Both the position numbers and the translations under genes were made by a program. 64,000 nucleotides of DNA, taken from Neofusicoccum parvum. Taxonomy: Eukaryota; Ascomycota; Dothideomycetes; Botryosphaeriales; Botryosphaeriaceae. Location: NCBI GenBank assembly GCA_020912385.1, contig CP087216.1, positions 2,232,001 to 2,296,000 of the forward strand. The letters run 5' to 3'. The notes under the pieces were generated by a model, which worked only from the letters and a program-made list of their open reading frames with translations, ran no database searches and had not been told where the DNA came from. Shown one piece after another: positions 23,897 to 35,400 of the stretch (its first letter is position 1; the number at the start of each line of letters is the position of its first letter).

Positions 23897-25118
23897 GAAA
23901 AGTGCAAATGTCACGATTTAGCTCAGGGGCACAGGCCCAAAGATCTGCACATTGCATACGAGGAGCATGCGGTCAACCACTGCGATTTCACCTGCCCATG
24001 TCAAGCAGCGGTTTTCACGGTCCACTACGTTAATAAGTGGATTCGCCGCTAAAGGACACGAAGAAATACAGAATTTCTATATTACTAAGCGTGTACACTA
24101 CTTTCCTACCTTTGCATGCGGATACTCCCAAGTGAAAATGAAAACAATAACACTACATCTTTTTAAATTATTGGGTGCCTTTGCTGTCTTTAAGGGAAGG
24201 ATCTGCGCCGTGGAGGAGCGCTAATCCCATTCTCCACCGCATAGTGCAACAGTATAGACTCATCACACCCGTAGCACTGTGGAAGTAGCTTCTCAAATGC
24301 GGATCACACATCGTGGATTTTGGTGGTTGCACCATCGCCACATAGTGACTAGGCTAATGGCAGCCTGCTTTTAAGAACAGTGCTGTGAAGCTTCTTGCTC
24401 AGCTTTTCTAAGATTTTCTGATGAGAAAGATAGCTTAACTCCCAATGCTACGTATAGAATAATTTAAACAACTTCCAAACAAGGTATTGATTGTCGTTGT
24501 GTAACTACTCAAGGTATTCAGCCCTTCGGATTCTCCAGATCGTTTGATTGGAGTGGTGGATGTCTGCCCAGCAGCGCAAAGTGTTTGTTATGAAAAAGCG
24601 CTAATGCTCACTATTTTCAAAAAAAAAAATTGCCTGTTCGCTACCATTTTACATGTGCATTGCGTCTTGGACGATTCCACGCCCATGAAATGCAGACAAG
24701 ACTGTGGTATACGTTATGCCATGTCCGAATGCTACATCATTCGCTCTAGGCAGCACTTGACGCAATACTTGGGTGAGCTTCGCGAAACGACTATCTGAAT
24801 AGCGAATGAGAGCAAAGCGCACCGCCGAGTACAGTATCCACTTTCGAGGTTATGAGCCCTGCACTGCCTTGTCAAAACACGGCGCCGAGAACTATGAGCA
24901 ACGGATGTACGCGGCTGCTCATCCGGCCGCGTATTGAACCGCCCCGTGCCACCTTGGCATGCATGCGGCGCAGCTAGCAAGTGGCACAGTCCAACCACAT
25001 ATTGGTGCCCTGGCCGTCACGCCACCGAGTACTTCTACGAGCTGCGCCAAAAGAACCCGGCTTTTTCATACACAGAATCTCCTTTGCTCACACTTTCGAG
25101 ATTGCCTGAAATTTCCCA
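23897..25118. other. Intergenic, nothing recognised
   Basis: About 1.2 kb of fairly AT-rich DNA with no recognisable coding frame or repeat. Confidence 0.5.
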
Positions 25119-26905
25119 ATGGCTCTTGTTTTGATTCTCCTCCTTTTCGGGCCAGCGACTGCCTTGTTTCTCTCCACAGTTCTCGCGCTCCTCAGAAACC
25201 ACGCGATCGCGCGTCAAATCGGACTCCCCATCATAATTGTTCCCATCAGCCCCGAAAATCCGATTTGGATGATGCTGGCCCGCCATATCGTTCCCTGGCT
25301 GAAATACATGCCCTTCGTCAACGGCAATTTCAGCAAGTTCGCCCACGTTGGCTGGGAATGGGAGTTGAAGTACAAAGCATACCACGATCTTGGCGATGCT
25401 ATTCTGATGGTGTCTCCCGGGAAGAATTGGATCTATGTCTGCAACGCGGAAACAATCTACGACGTGATTCAACACGAGCGCCGCCATGATTTCGAGAGAC
25501 CGGTGGAGCTATTGGGTAAGTCTATAAAACGAAAGACAGCTGTGGGCAGCGGCTGATATCTTCACAGCCGTGCTAGACGTGTTTGGAGCCAACATTTCTA
25601 CCGTCTATGGTCCGGATTGGCAGCGTCAGCGCAAGGTTACCGCCACCGCGTTCACGGAGAAAACCAACAGACTGGTCTGGGACGAAGCCCTCCAACAAGC
25701 ACGGCAGATGCTTGCCTTCTGGGAGCGCTCCGGCGAAGTAAGAAGCACCGCCACGGACTCTCGGACGCTTGCACTTGATGTCTTGGTAAGAGCGGGCTTT
25801 GGAAAATCTTTCCCCTTCCAGGGAGCTACGCAGAAACCGGAGGCAGGCCCGCTTTCTTACAGAGATTCTCTGGCCAACATCCTGGAGAATGCAGTCTTAA
25901 TCCTCGCATTACATCCGGACTTTATTTCACGCATCAGCTATCCTCGGAATCTGGCACGTATTGGTCAGGCAATTGTGTCTTTCAAGCAGTACATGATCCA
26001 GGACTATGAAGACGAGCGGAAGGCAATCGAGGAAAACCGAGCCACCGGAGAGAACCTGATGACCAATCTAGTCAGGGCATCCATTGAAGAGACTATCGAC
26101 GACTCAACCCAGCGAAAGACCGGTTTGACGCGCGAGGAAGTTTTTGGGAACATGTTTGTGTTCAATTTCGCAGGACACGACACCACCGCTCATTCGCTCA
26201 ACTTTACATTCTATCTCCTCGCCGCGCACCCATGGGTTCAGGAATGGATGTATGAGGAGATTAACCACATCTTCCAGGACAACGACGTCACTTCTTGGAG
26301 CTACGAAGCTTTCCCCAGGCTTAATAGATGTCTAGCTGTCCTAGTACGTGTTTTGGATGTTCGTTTCCCCGTAATGGCGTCGAAGGCTAACAGCGGGATA
26401 GTACGAGACCGTGCGATTATACAACCCTTTACTGAGCATTGTCAAAGGCACCCAGGATAATACAACCGACCTGACGATCGACAACAGGTCCTACACGGTT
26501 CCTCCAAACACTCGCGTCATCCTCAATCTCAACGCCGTCCACACCCATCCTCGGTATTGGGGAGATGACAGTTTGGAGTGGAAGCCGTCTCGATGGATCT
26601 TGACTGCCGAAGGAGACGGCGCATCCATCGACAGGGAATATATTCTTACACCACCGCGCGGTGCTTTCATGGCTTGGTCCGAAGGTAACAGGGCATGTCC
26701 TGGAAAGAAGTTCGCGCAGGTGGAGCATGCTGCTGTCATGGCAGCGCTTTTCCGCAGTCATCGCGTGGACCCTGTGGAACTGGCTGGTGAGGATGCGGAG
26801 CAGGCGAGGAAGAGGACGACTGATTGCATTGCCGACAGCGGAATGGTGCTTTTGTTCCAAATGCTTAGACCACAGGACGTAGCCCTTACCTGGTCAAGGA
26901 GGTGA
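25119..26905 (+). CDS. Cytochrome P450 monooxygenase
   Basis: Three exons (25119-25515, 25568-26343, 26402-26905) give 558 residues. Introns of 52 and 58 nt close in phase, and the second has a GCTAAC site. An N-terminal hydrophobic anchor (ALVLILLLFGPATALFL) points to the ER membrane. Family landmarks: I-helix FAGHDTT around residues 333-339, K-helix ETVR at 393-396 (created by splicing), a PERF-like WKPSRW, and the haem loop WSEGNRACPG with Cys490 as the iron ligand. It should insert one oxygen atom into an organic substrate using a P450 reductase. The substrate is unknown. The neighbouring P450 and ABC relics, dehydrogenase and epoxide hydrolase suggest a catabolic or secondary-metabolite patch. 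Confidence 0.95.
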
Positions 26906-27035
26906 ATGCTGGGATGACTGCCTCCGCAAAATTCGAGGGTCTGTGATCTATTGAATTACCAAAGAATGAAGGTCACGTTCAAACCGCCTTAAAGCAGTCT
27001 ATGTATACGGGCATGTAATCTATCTAGCTAATATG

Positions 27036-27644
27036 TCAACTTCTAATTAGAATCCCAGCGTCCGGGCTTAGAACTGTCCGAGCCTCGATCGAGACATTTG
27101 ACGGCCGCACTTTTACATTGCCATCCCATTTGAATTCGTAGTTCCTGATTAGACGACCGAGCACAAGCTTCGCCTTTCTAACCGCGTAGAATCTACCGGG
27201 GCAGACATGCGCGCCATAACCGAACTTGTATTTCATGAAATGTTAACTGTTACTCGTCATTTTCCGTGAAAGATAGAGCAGGTAGCTTTCTTGCTGGAGG
27301 AACGTTTTATCCGCGGATGAGGCGGATTGGGATCGCACAAAGTTAGACTGACCCCAATTTCTCGCGAAGCGGAACCCATCGAATTTCTCGAGATCGGCGT
27401 AGTTGGCAGGGTCTATATGGATAGCCATCGAGGGGAATACGATCCTGCTGTTGGCAGGTAAAGTGAAGCCATCGTGGAAGGCGAACTGCTTGTCCATGAC
27501 CGTCCTCGCGTAAGTCACTGCAGATAAACCCACCAATGTTAGCAGAACACTCCGAGGCGGGTTTCGGAGAGTGTCGATATGCACATGAGCCCGCGGGTGC
27601 ATACGCATTGTCTCTTTCAAGAAGCCGTCTACATGGCCAAACAC
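27036..27644 (-). pseudogene. Truncated, decayed cytochrome P450 (C-terminal third)
   Basis: The minus strand keeps a K-helix (GFLKETMRMHPRAH), a PERF region (KFDGFRFARN) and the haem loop [13 protein letters not shown]. The N-terminus, anchor and I-helix are missing. An intron of about 68 nt still seems recognisable, with a GTGCAT donor, a GCTAAC site and a CTGCAG acceptor; removal joins PRAH to VTYARTVMDKQF as the family expects. A TAA at 27243-27245 interrupts the frame just before the haem loop, with the same frame on both sides. The type resembles fungal ent-kaurene-oxidase-like P450s and is not a copy of the intact P450 next door. It is truncated at about 27,640-27,700, where the ABC fragment begins on the other strand. 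Confidence 0.85.
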
Positions 27645-27709
27645 CGCGGTAGACCGGCGCGAGATGGCTAGGAGAGAGCGTGAGATGGATGCAGCGAGCT
27701 AATCATTCT

Positions 27710-28729
27710 CCAGAACGTACAAAGAAATCAACCATAGCGTTGACGTCGACCAATGTAGGACGGACGCTTTGATTTCCTACGAGACGGTCCATCACAACGG
27801 CGCTGTTACCACGGAGCTGTCTCGGTTCTAAAAGCTGGTGACCTTTTTTCAACAGGCCGAGTATTCCATCTTCTTCTCTTTGAACCTCCTCAACGTGGTT
27901 CAAGACAGCGTCTTTACTCTTGGCGTCATGCTTATGTGCTACCTCGACGTCTTCCAAATTTCACGAAATCAGCAAAAGGTTGCTATGTTCGTTACGCTTC
28001 TGAACTACCTGGCTCAGCTGCAAGCACCTTTAACTATTATTCCGCTTCTACGATGTGGATAGTGGTTGTATCACTATCGCGGTAAAGATGTCCGGGATGT
28101 CACATTGAAAAGCTTTAGAAGTTTATCGGGATTGTCCCGCAGGACACAGTACTCTTCAATGACACCCTCATGTACAACCTCCTGTACTCGAAGCCCGATG
28201 CTACAGTCGAGGAGGTACATACGGCTTGTAAGGCGGCGAGTATACAAAGCAAGATTATGGGGTTTCCGCAGCGATACGATACCCTGGTGGGTGGAAGAGG
28301 CCTGAAGCTGCCTAGTGGGGAAAAACAAAGAGTAAGAAAAGCGTTATCGTTCCAGAATCCGGCGAACCGAGACCATATAGATAGCGATAGCGAGAACATT
28401 CCTGCGGGCACCACGGATTCTGTTGCTCGATGAAGCGACAGCTTCTCTGGACTCACAAACAGAGCTTCAAATCAGAGCGCCCTGGGAAATGTATCGAGAT
28501 GGCGCACAACAATCACGACTGCGTAAGGAGTCTCTCACAGCACGGGAACAAGAATTTCAACTGACCCGTTTTAGCCGCCGTCTGTCTACGATTACAAAGT
28601 CTGATCAGATAATTAATTGTCTTCCGCCAAGGAGAGATTGTTGAGAGAGGTACACATAATCAGATTCTCGCTCTGAATGGAGTTTACAGCCAAATGTGGA
28701 GCAAAATTGGATTCGAGTGTTCTAGTTAG
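27710..28729 (+). pseudogene. Decayed ABC transporter fragment (heavy-metal-tolerance/HMT1-like half transporter)
   Basis: Pieces in shifting frames match one ABC exporter half: ISYETVHHNGAV, then KLVTFFQQAEYSIFFSLN and LLNVVQDSVFTLGVMLMC from the last membrane helices, then nucleotide-binding-domain pieces: a degenerate VPQDTVLFNDT region, MYNLLYSKPDATVEEV, an ABC signature decayed to LPSGEKQRV (normally LSGGEKQRV), LDEATASLDSQTE (Walker B/D-loop) and a C-terminal ERGTHNQILALNGVYSQMW. The Walker A segment and the end of the membrane domain are missing between about 28,060 and 28,110. At least one stop and several frameshifts occur. The gene is dead and truncated at its 5' side. Its last codon overlaps the terminator codon of the dehydrogenase on the other strand. 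Confidence 0.85.
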
Positions 28730-29917
28730 AAATTTTGTTTCACCAGTTCTTCACTGAGGGCCCACAGCCTCTCAGCCACCTTGGGGTCAGTTGCCCACGG
28801 CTCGGCCTCCTCGAGCTGGCAATCGCTCAGGTAGTATCCCTTGAAGTCTGCCGGACGTGGTTAGCCGCTAAATTATCCCCACATTTTTAAAATCAACGCA
28901 TACATACCGTCCAAATTGGGATCGAAAGCAGCAACCAAAGTAGTAGAGGCGCCTTCTCTAATACTCGGCTTCGGGTTTAGTTTCGGCATCATCTCGTAAA
29001 AGGCTTCCAGTATCTCTGGGGAGATATCCCTCCCCATTTCAGTCACGATGGCTATAACCCAGGGTAAGCGAATTGCAAGTCATAGGCACTGATTTCCATG
29101 GCTTACTTCCAGGGTGGACGCTGTACGAGACGATACCCTTGGCATTCAGCCTCTTGTTCAGCTCGACAGTAAACAAGACATTGGCCGTCTTGCTCTGATT
29201 GTACGCTTGAAAGCCGACGTAGCCGTCGACCGGCTTCGACAGGACCGGGGGAAAGGCACTAAGGCGATCGGACTGCTCCTCGGGGGGCACAGGCTTGCCC
29301 TCGGTATTATAGTCATGGAATCGGAAGGGAGAAAAGCGGTGACCTATGCTTGAGAGGTTGATAATGCGCGTCATTCCGGGTTGCTGCGACGCTTCGGCGC
29401 CAGCGACGAGATGGTCTAGGAGCAGGTTGGTGAGCAGGAAGGGGCCGATGTGGTTACCTGCGAGCTGGCTCTCGATACCCTCAGGCGAGGTTTGCCGCTT
29501 ATACACAGTAAAGCCGGCGTTGTTAATTAGGACATCAATATGTGGCGTAAGGGCCTTGATCTCGTCCGCGGCCTGCCGCACCGACGCCTGGGAGACTAGG
29601 TCTACGAGGACCGACTTGACGTTTGCGTTGGGCTTGATCGACGTAATACTGGTGATCACCTCGTCGATCCTGGACTGCGTGCGGGATACGAGGATGAGCA
29701 GCGCTGGGTCGTGTTTAGCGATGGATAGTGCAGTCTCCCCGCCGAGACCGTTTCTGGCGACTCCGGTTATAACCACTAGCAACGATCATTACGGATTGTT
29801 TCGCGGCGTGGACTAGCGGGGTTTCCATATACCGGTGCGGCCTTTGATCCGGCTGCTGAAGGCATCAACTACCTCTGTAGCCTTGGTGTTTGGTCCGAAA
29901 TCGACTCGAGACGTCAT
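28726..29917 (-). CDS. Short-chain dehydrogenase/reductase (SDR)
   Basis: Four exons (29833-29917, 29107-29775, 28908-29051, 28726-28847) splice to 339 residues; introns are 57, 55 and 60 nt and all phases close. The first splice creates the cofactor motif VVITGVARNGLGG (a variant TGxxxGxG). Further landmarks are DVLINNAGF, the catalytic Ser in INLSSIGHRF and the YxxxK pair in YNQSKTANV, followed by YSVHPGTIVTEM built by the third exon. It resembles retinol-dehydrogenase/WW-oxidoreductase-like fungal SDRs and should catalyse NAD(P)(H)-dependent alcohol/ketone interconversion. The substrate is unknown. Its stop codon overlaps the end of the ABC relic on the opposite strand. Confidence 0.92.
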
Positions 29918-31199
29918 GTTGATAGAGTTGTAGCGGAGAAAGTGCTGTTACCTAACCTATCGAGATGTAGATGATGGATAGCTATGTATACCTTATGTCG
30001 ATAGACATGTCTGATTACATAGCTTACCCTGTCCGTGGCTTTGCTTCCTCGGCTTAATTTTCGTTGTTTATTAATTCACCGGCATCGTAAGCATTCCGAA
30101 TATCCGGTGTTCTTGCCAAGTCAGGCGCGGATTTCAAAGCAGCTCATATCAGTACTAGACCCTAACGGACACCAGCTTCATGCCTGCCCGGGCAGGGCCG
30201 TAAGGTTAGGCGGCCCGCGCGGGAAATCCGGCCACTAGCGACTGTAGTGCGCACGGGCGGCGGTCAGGCACAACTTCAAGCCTCTATGGGAGCAGCATTC
30301 GTGAGGCGCTCGGAAGGTGAGCGATGGCATAAGGTAAGGAATTACGTAGGGGGAATCGCGAATTCGAGAAATGGGAAACGGGCACGATGTGCAGAATGAA
30401 AGAATTGTGGCTAGACTGCCCAAACACCACGACTCAAGAAAGGACTACCATGGACGTTGCCAGTACTAACTCCATACAAGCTCCCAGGCCTAAAACTGGA
30501 GCTATTCTACGGCTGGTTGTTGCCTATGATGCGATTGGTTAGTGTTGCTTCACCGCCAGATATCTCGGCGACGTGCATCGCCATCCGCGATCTTCCATCA
30601 CTACGATCATAGCAATGGGCTGCAAAAGACACTAAGGGCTTTTCCCTCGATGTGCCCTCGTATTTTTCTACCGGCGCGGCCGCTATTACTTTCGATACCC
30701 ACCGTGTGACTCCCGCGGGTAGCACGATCCCTATGGTAGACGGTGCGCCGCCGCTCGTGGCTTCGCGGTCTAAAACCTACATACGCCGCGTGAGCAGTAC
30801 GGATGTTAGTGGAGACGTTGTCGTCAATGCAGCCGAGCCGGGGAGAAGCAGTAGATGATGCTACGGTGAGCAAGGTGTGTAAGTTTGGGAAATGTGGCAA
30901 CGCGGACGTAAGGTAGCTCATGCTCAAGCTCAGACTTTCCACCGGGTGATGTTGAGTTAACGTGCTATTAGAAGATTATTAATCCTTTAGAAATCATGAC
31001 CTACGTTGAAGCTACGCTGGCAAAAGATACCGCTCACCTCATCATGACCCTGAAGCCTGCTTATTATTTAACCCGTATGTGACTATTCGTGAGGCAGCCC
31101 ACGACTATAAAGTGTTGTTTGCCGCCGCTCCAGCGGTCCATATCTTTTCTCCTCGCCTGCATTCTTCCGCAAGATCAAAAGACGTCTTCTTCCCTCACC
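29918..31199. other. Intergenic between divergent genes
   Basis: About 1.3 kb between the SDR and the epoxide hydrolase. A plus-strand stretch at about 30,607-30,858 is open (SYFSTGAAAITFDTHRV) and may be a gene relic, but I recognise no family. Confidence 0.45.
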
Positions 31200-32264
31200 A
31201 TGGCCTTCTCTCCCACCCTCACCGAAAATACCTTCACCCACGCGGACAATAAACACACGACATTCTACTGGTCTGCTGGACCTCCCTCCGGACCGCTCCT
31301 CATCTTCGTCCACGGTTGGCCAGCTAACGGCGAGACGTGGAAGCCGCAGCTCCTCGCGCTTGCCGCACTCGGCTTCCACACTATCGCCCCAGACTGTCGG
31401 GGCTACGGGCGGTCTAGCGCGCCGCCCGTCGGGAAAGGTGGCGTACGTGGCTACGCGCTCGAGCAGCACGTTGGAGACCTGCGGGCACTGCTTGCTCATC
31501 TCGACCGCGATCGCGCCGTCTGGGTCGGACATGACTGGGGTGCCGCCCTCGTGTGGGGCCTCGCCGCGCACCACCCGGAAGCCTGTGTTGGCGTTATCAC
31601 TATGGTCGTGCCATATCGTACGCTCGATGTCGGCCTGCGGAAGTCCTTACATCTGGTCAATCGCGAGCTGTATCCGCCGGACAAGTTACCGTATGCGCAG
31701 TTCGGCTATCAGGCTTTCCATGAGCAACAACCAGAGAGAGCCGCGAGGCTGCTCGAGGCGGACGTAGCAGGATCGGTAAAGTGGGTTTATGCGCCTGGAG
31801 ATCCGGCCGAGTTCGGAAAGCAGTCCTTTGCGGCATTCATACTTGAGAGTAATGGGTGGTTTGGGAAGGGCGTAGAGAGCGCGCCGGAGGTCAAGTTGGA
31901 AGACACGGTGCTCGCGCACGACAAGGGGTTATTCGAAAGACTTGTGGAGGGCTTCGAGAAGAATGGCTTCGAGGGCCCAAATGCGTACTACCTCAACCAC
32001 GACGTCAACGAGGTGTACTCGGAGAACGTGCCAAATGGAGGCTACCTGGACTTTCCCGTCTTGTTTGTGGAGGCGAAGTGGGATACTATCGCTGATACGG
32101 CGATTTCGAGAATGACCGAGCCGATGAAGAAGTACGTGAAGAATCTCACGCAGGTAAGCATTGACTCTGGTCACTGGGTTGGACTCGAAAAGCCGGAGGA
32201 GGTCAACCTGGCCATTATAGAATGGCTTAGAACAAAGCTACCTTCCTATTATCCTAGCCATTGA
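31200..32264 (+). CDS. Alpha/beta-hydrolase, soluble epoxide hydrolase-like
   Basis: A single exon of 354 residues from the ATG at 31200 (context TCACCATGG). The oxyanion-hole motif HGWP is at residues 38-41 and the nucleophile elbow GHDWG has Asp112, the arrangement of epoxide hydrolases and haloalkane dehalogenases. The cap contains FGYQAFHEQQPE, and NAYYLNHDVNEVY is a likely lid-tyrosine region. The late acid lies in EAKWDT and the catalytic His in SIDSGHWVGLEKP. It should open an epoxide by water through an ester intermediate to give a diol. Family length is normal. Two P450s next door (one dead) could have supplied epoxides, but this link is inference. Confidence 0.9.
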   Translation: MAFSPTLTENTFTHADNKHTTFYWSAGPPSGPLLIFVHGWPANGETWKPQLLALAALGFHTIAPDCRGYGRSSAPPVGKGGVRGYALEQHVGDLRALLAHLDRDRAVWVGHDWGAALVWGLAAHHPEACVGVITMVVPYRTLDVGLRKSLHLVNRELYPPDKLPYAQFGYQAFHEQQPERAARLLEADVAGSVKWVYAPGDPAEFGKQSFAAFILESNGWFGKGVESAPEVKLEDTVLAHDKGLFERLVEGFEKNGFEGPNAYYLNHDVNEVYSENVPNGGYLDFPVLFVEAKWDTIADTAISRMTEPMKKYVKNLTQVSIDSGHWVGLEKPEEVNLAIIEWLRTKLPSYYPSH

Positions 32265-32481
32265 CGTAGGGTTGATCGGAAGGGAACGGGGATCGCGCTC
32301 CATGTGCTTGATGCTAGATAGTACAACGATTGATTGTATCCAACAGCGTGCTAGTAAGCCTTGTTGACGTTGGATTGATTGTTAAGCAATATTGAATTGT
32401 TAACCACTCCGCGAACCCCGATCATTGCTACACTGTTGTCAATTTGTTGATGTAATCACAACAGAACTCCATAATCCAGCT

Positions 32482-35400
32482 CTACTCGGACTCCGGCCCA
32501 GAGGCGCAATTGTAAATTGTATCCTCATCAGATGAAACGGCGTCGGAGCCAGCCATATCCGGCCCATGACTCACGCTGGGGAGAATCCTTGACCCAGTTG
32601 GCGTTTCACTCGAGAAAAATGGGTGCCGCGCGCTCAGCGGCTTTCCTTCGCAGATATACCCCATCGGAGTTTGCGTGAACTCTTGGCCTTTCCGCCTTGC
32701 CACCAACCACTCATGCAGAAAGGCGAGCAATTCCGAATTTCCTGACGAGAGCACCGTCGTCTGTTGTCTGAGGGCCCCTTCTTCCGGCGCCCCGCGATAC
32801 CCCGGCCCACCGTGCTGGAAGCCTGGGCCGATGCCGAGAAGCTTGGTCAAGTCGATGTATTCATCGAAATGAAAGTATAAGCGCCCAGCAAACAGGCCTA
32901 GCTGGGTAGCAAGCCACTGAGGTGGCTGATAGGCAGCTGGCATGCTGGGTATGGCGCAAAAGTTGAACTTGCTGAAATGCAGCATCCGGCGAGTTATCGG
33001 TGCAGCATACGTCAACAGGTGCGTCATCGGGGTCTTAAAGCCACGCTTTCGCGGTATCAGGTCCTCGGCCTCTTCGGGAGTCACTACCAAGGCGATTTGC
33101 GTCTGCGTACTCCAGAGAAGCCAGTTGACAGGGCGCTGGATGCATACTCGTGTCAGCAATTACTCGAAGTTTTTGACACTGTAGCAAGAAAAGGGAAAAA
33201 GGCTCTTACCATGAAAGTGTCATCAGGTTCTTTCAGCTCGACTGTTCGGGAAAACTCTTTTGAAACAAAGATTTGTTGGCAGAACAACGCAGCGTCAGAA
33301 TGATTTTTCTGGCTCATCGCCGTACGCCTGAAGGCATCCGCAAGTGATTCGTACCCATTTTGATCATGTCTCAGTTCTCCCGTCTTTTCGAAGTGGACGA
33401 TATCTTGGTGAAGGCCATCGTACGGAAGCGCCCTGTAGTGGGTTGGCTTCTGAACCTTTCGGACCGCCTCGACTTCGTGCGCCACCTCTCTCTCCTGTTC
33501 GACTTCTTGCAGAGCTGTGCTGCTCACATAGCTAACCGCTCGATTGCCAAAACTGAAGCCAAGATCTTTCAGCCGTGTCAGCTGGGCAGCTATGGCCTGC
33601 GATGGCTGTGCCAAAACCGTAGGTACAGCTTTGGCGCATCGCCTCGGCTGGTACATATCCTGGAGTGTGTGGTTTTCGACATGGCGAATTTTTTTGACGA
33701 ACGCTTTTCGGTGTTTCTTATTGGTGAGGTTGTCCAAAAGCCCCCGAGATACTTCAAACTGGTGGCAGAAATCGATGCCTTGGGAGTGGTATAGCGGCTG
33801 TAGCTGCTCGATTCCGCGACACGTTTGCTCCAGCAGCCACCGCACAATATCGCGTGAGTCAGGATGACGCTCACGTTCCCCGCCGCGATGATCAAGAATG
33901 CTTTGGTTCACCTCTGGTGGGTCGAAAAAGACTACCGACTGTATCGTCCCCAGCTGTCTCAATCGCATCGCAGCTGGGAGAGGAAATCAACGATAGCACA
34001 TTAGACACGTGAGAAATCGGAGCAAAACTCATATCTTGAACGGTGTGATCTTTCGTCTGGCCCATGCCGAGTGTCAAGGCACCCTTGGCGCTTCGAGGTA
34101 GCTTGAGGTCTGTTCCGCGGGTGTGTGCCTCGTCCAGGTATACGAGGCATTCGCTGAGGTCGCTCACCATCGAGGAGGCTAGAAGTGGAACTTGCATTCC
34201 GCTTCGATAGAGAATGAAAGGCTTGTTCTCTGAGTTGAAGTACAATGCGGCCTTTGCTGAGTGCTCAATGCGCATCCAGGTCTTCACCAAAGTTAGGTTG
34301 TCCATCTCTAGGATTTGTGCGCCAGCGTCAACGAGCACGCGGATTTCCAGTTCCTGCATCTTTCGCAGCAGAGCTTCTTCGGAAAGGCGTTTGCCACCAC
34401 GGGCTGCGAGGACGTATCCACGATTTCGTGGCTGCAACAGGTAAGTCAGTACATCGGCGTTGGTGTGTACAAGGCTGGCTAGATCATGTTGCTCGATGGT
34501 CAGTGGTAGCAGGTATCGATTGTCGTTTGTACCACTGAATCCTGTTGTCAACGGAAAGTGTCTGCTTCTTGAAGGTGGGGTGGTGTCGAGCGCACGATGC
34601 CCGTAGAGCGGAATATCCCATCCCGAGGCAAGAATCTGAGTTTGAAAGTGTCTGGCGTGAACGGGGAATACGAAGTGGTTCAGGAAGCAGTCGATAACGG
34701 AAATGTTGTACCGTAGGTATGTCCACAGCTCATGCATCTGTAGCTCATCATCGACGTTCAGCACACTCCATTCCTGCAGGTGGCATGGTAGTGTCTTCGA
34801 ACTTCCCGCCCAATGGCCATACTCCCCCGCCGGGTCGTCAGCCTGGAGGATATGGATGATGCATTTTTGGAGTTGCGCGGTGGTTAGTCCCGCAAAGTAA
34901 AAGGACAGACAGGTAAGCAGAATTGACACATCGGGATGCCCCCATTCGGCCTGGTCTGACGGGACACCTTTAGAGTGGTACGGCACAGAGACCGGGTCGC
35001 GCAGGGGATGCAGGCCGTACTGTACGTTCCAACGCTTCTTCAAGGCCAGGATCAGTATATCGTGTGCCAGCAGCCCTCTCAACAAGTACAAAGTCTTCCT
35101 TGAAGAGATTTCCTCCGCAAACATAGACTGAATGCGCCTCTCGTCGTCTTGTTCAGGCTGGATATCTCCTATGAAGCGCCTCACGACGTTGCAGTCCTCT
35201 TGTGAGTAGCTCGCGAGAGATATGAGCCTGGTTTTGCCGCGTGCAATGTGGTCCACTATCCACGTGACTAGAGCGTTTTCTGCATCAGAGCGCAAAAAGA
35301 AAACCCAAGGAAAGCCTCCATTACCTCTCTGCACGATTTCGAGGCTACAGGGAAAGTCCACTGTCAGACCATGAAGATGGCTCCGCACGAGCTCGAGCAG

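Noticed and set aside
30607..30942. Open stretches on both strands between the SDR and the epoxide hydrolase
   Set aside because: Looks like a possible relic, but no family is recognisable and the starts are poor.
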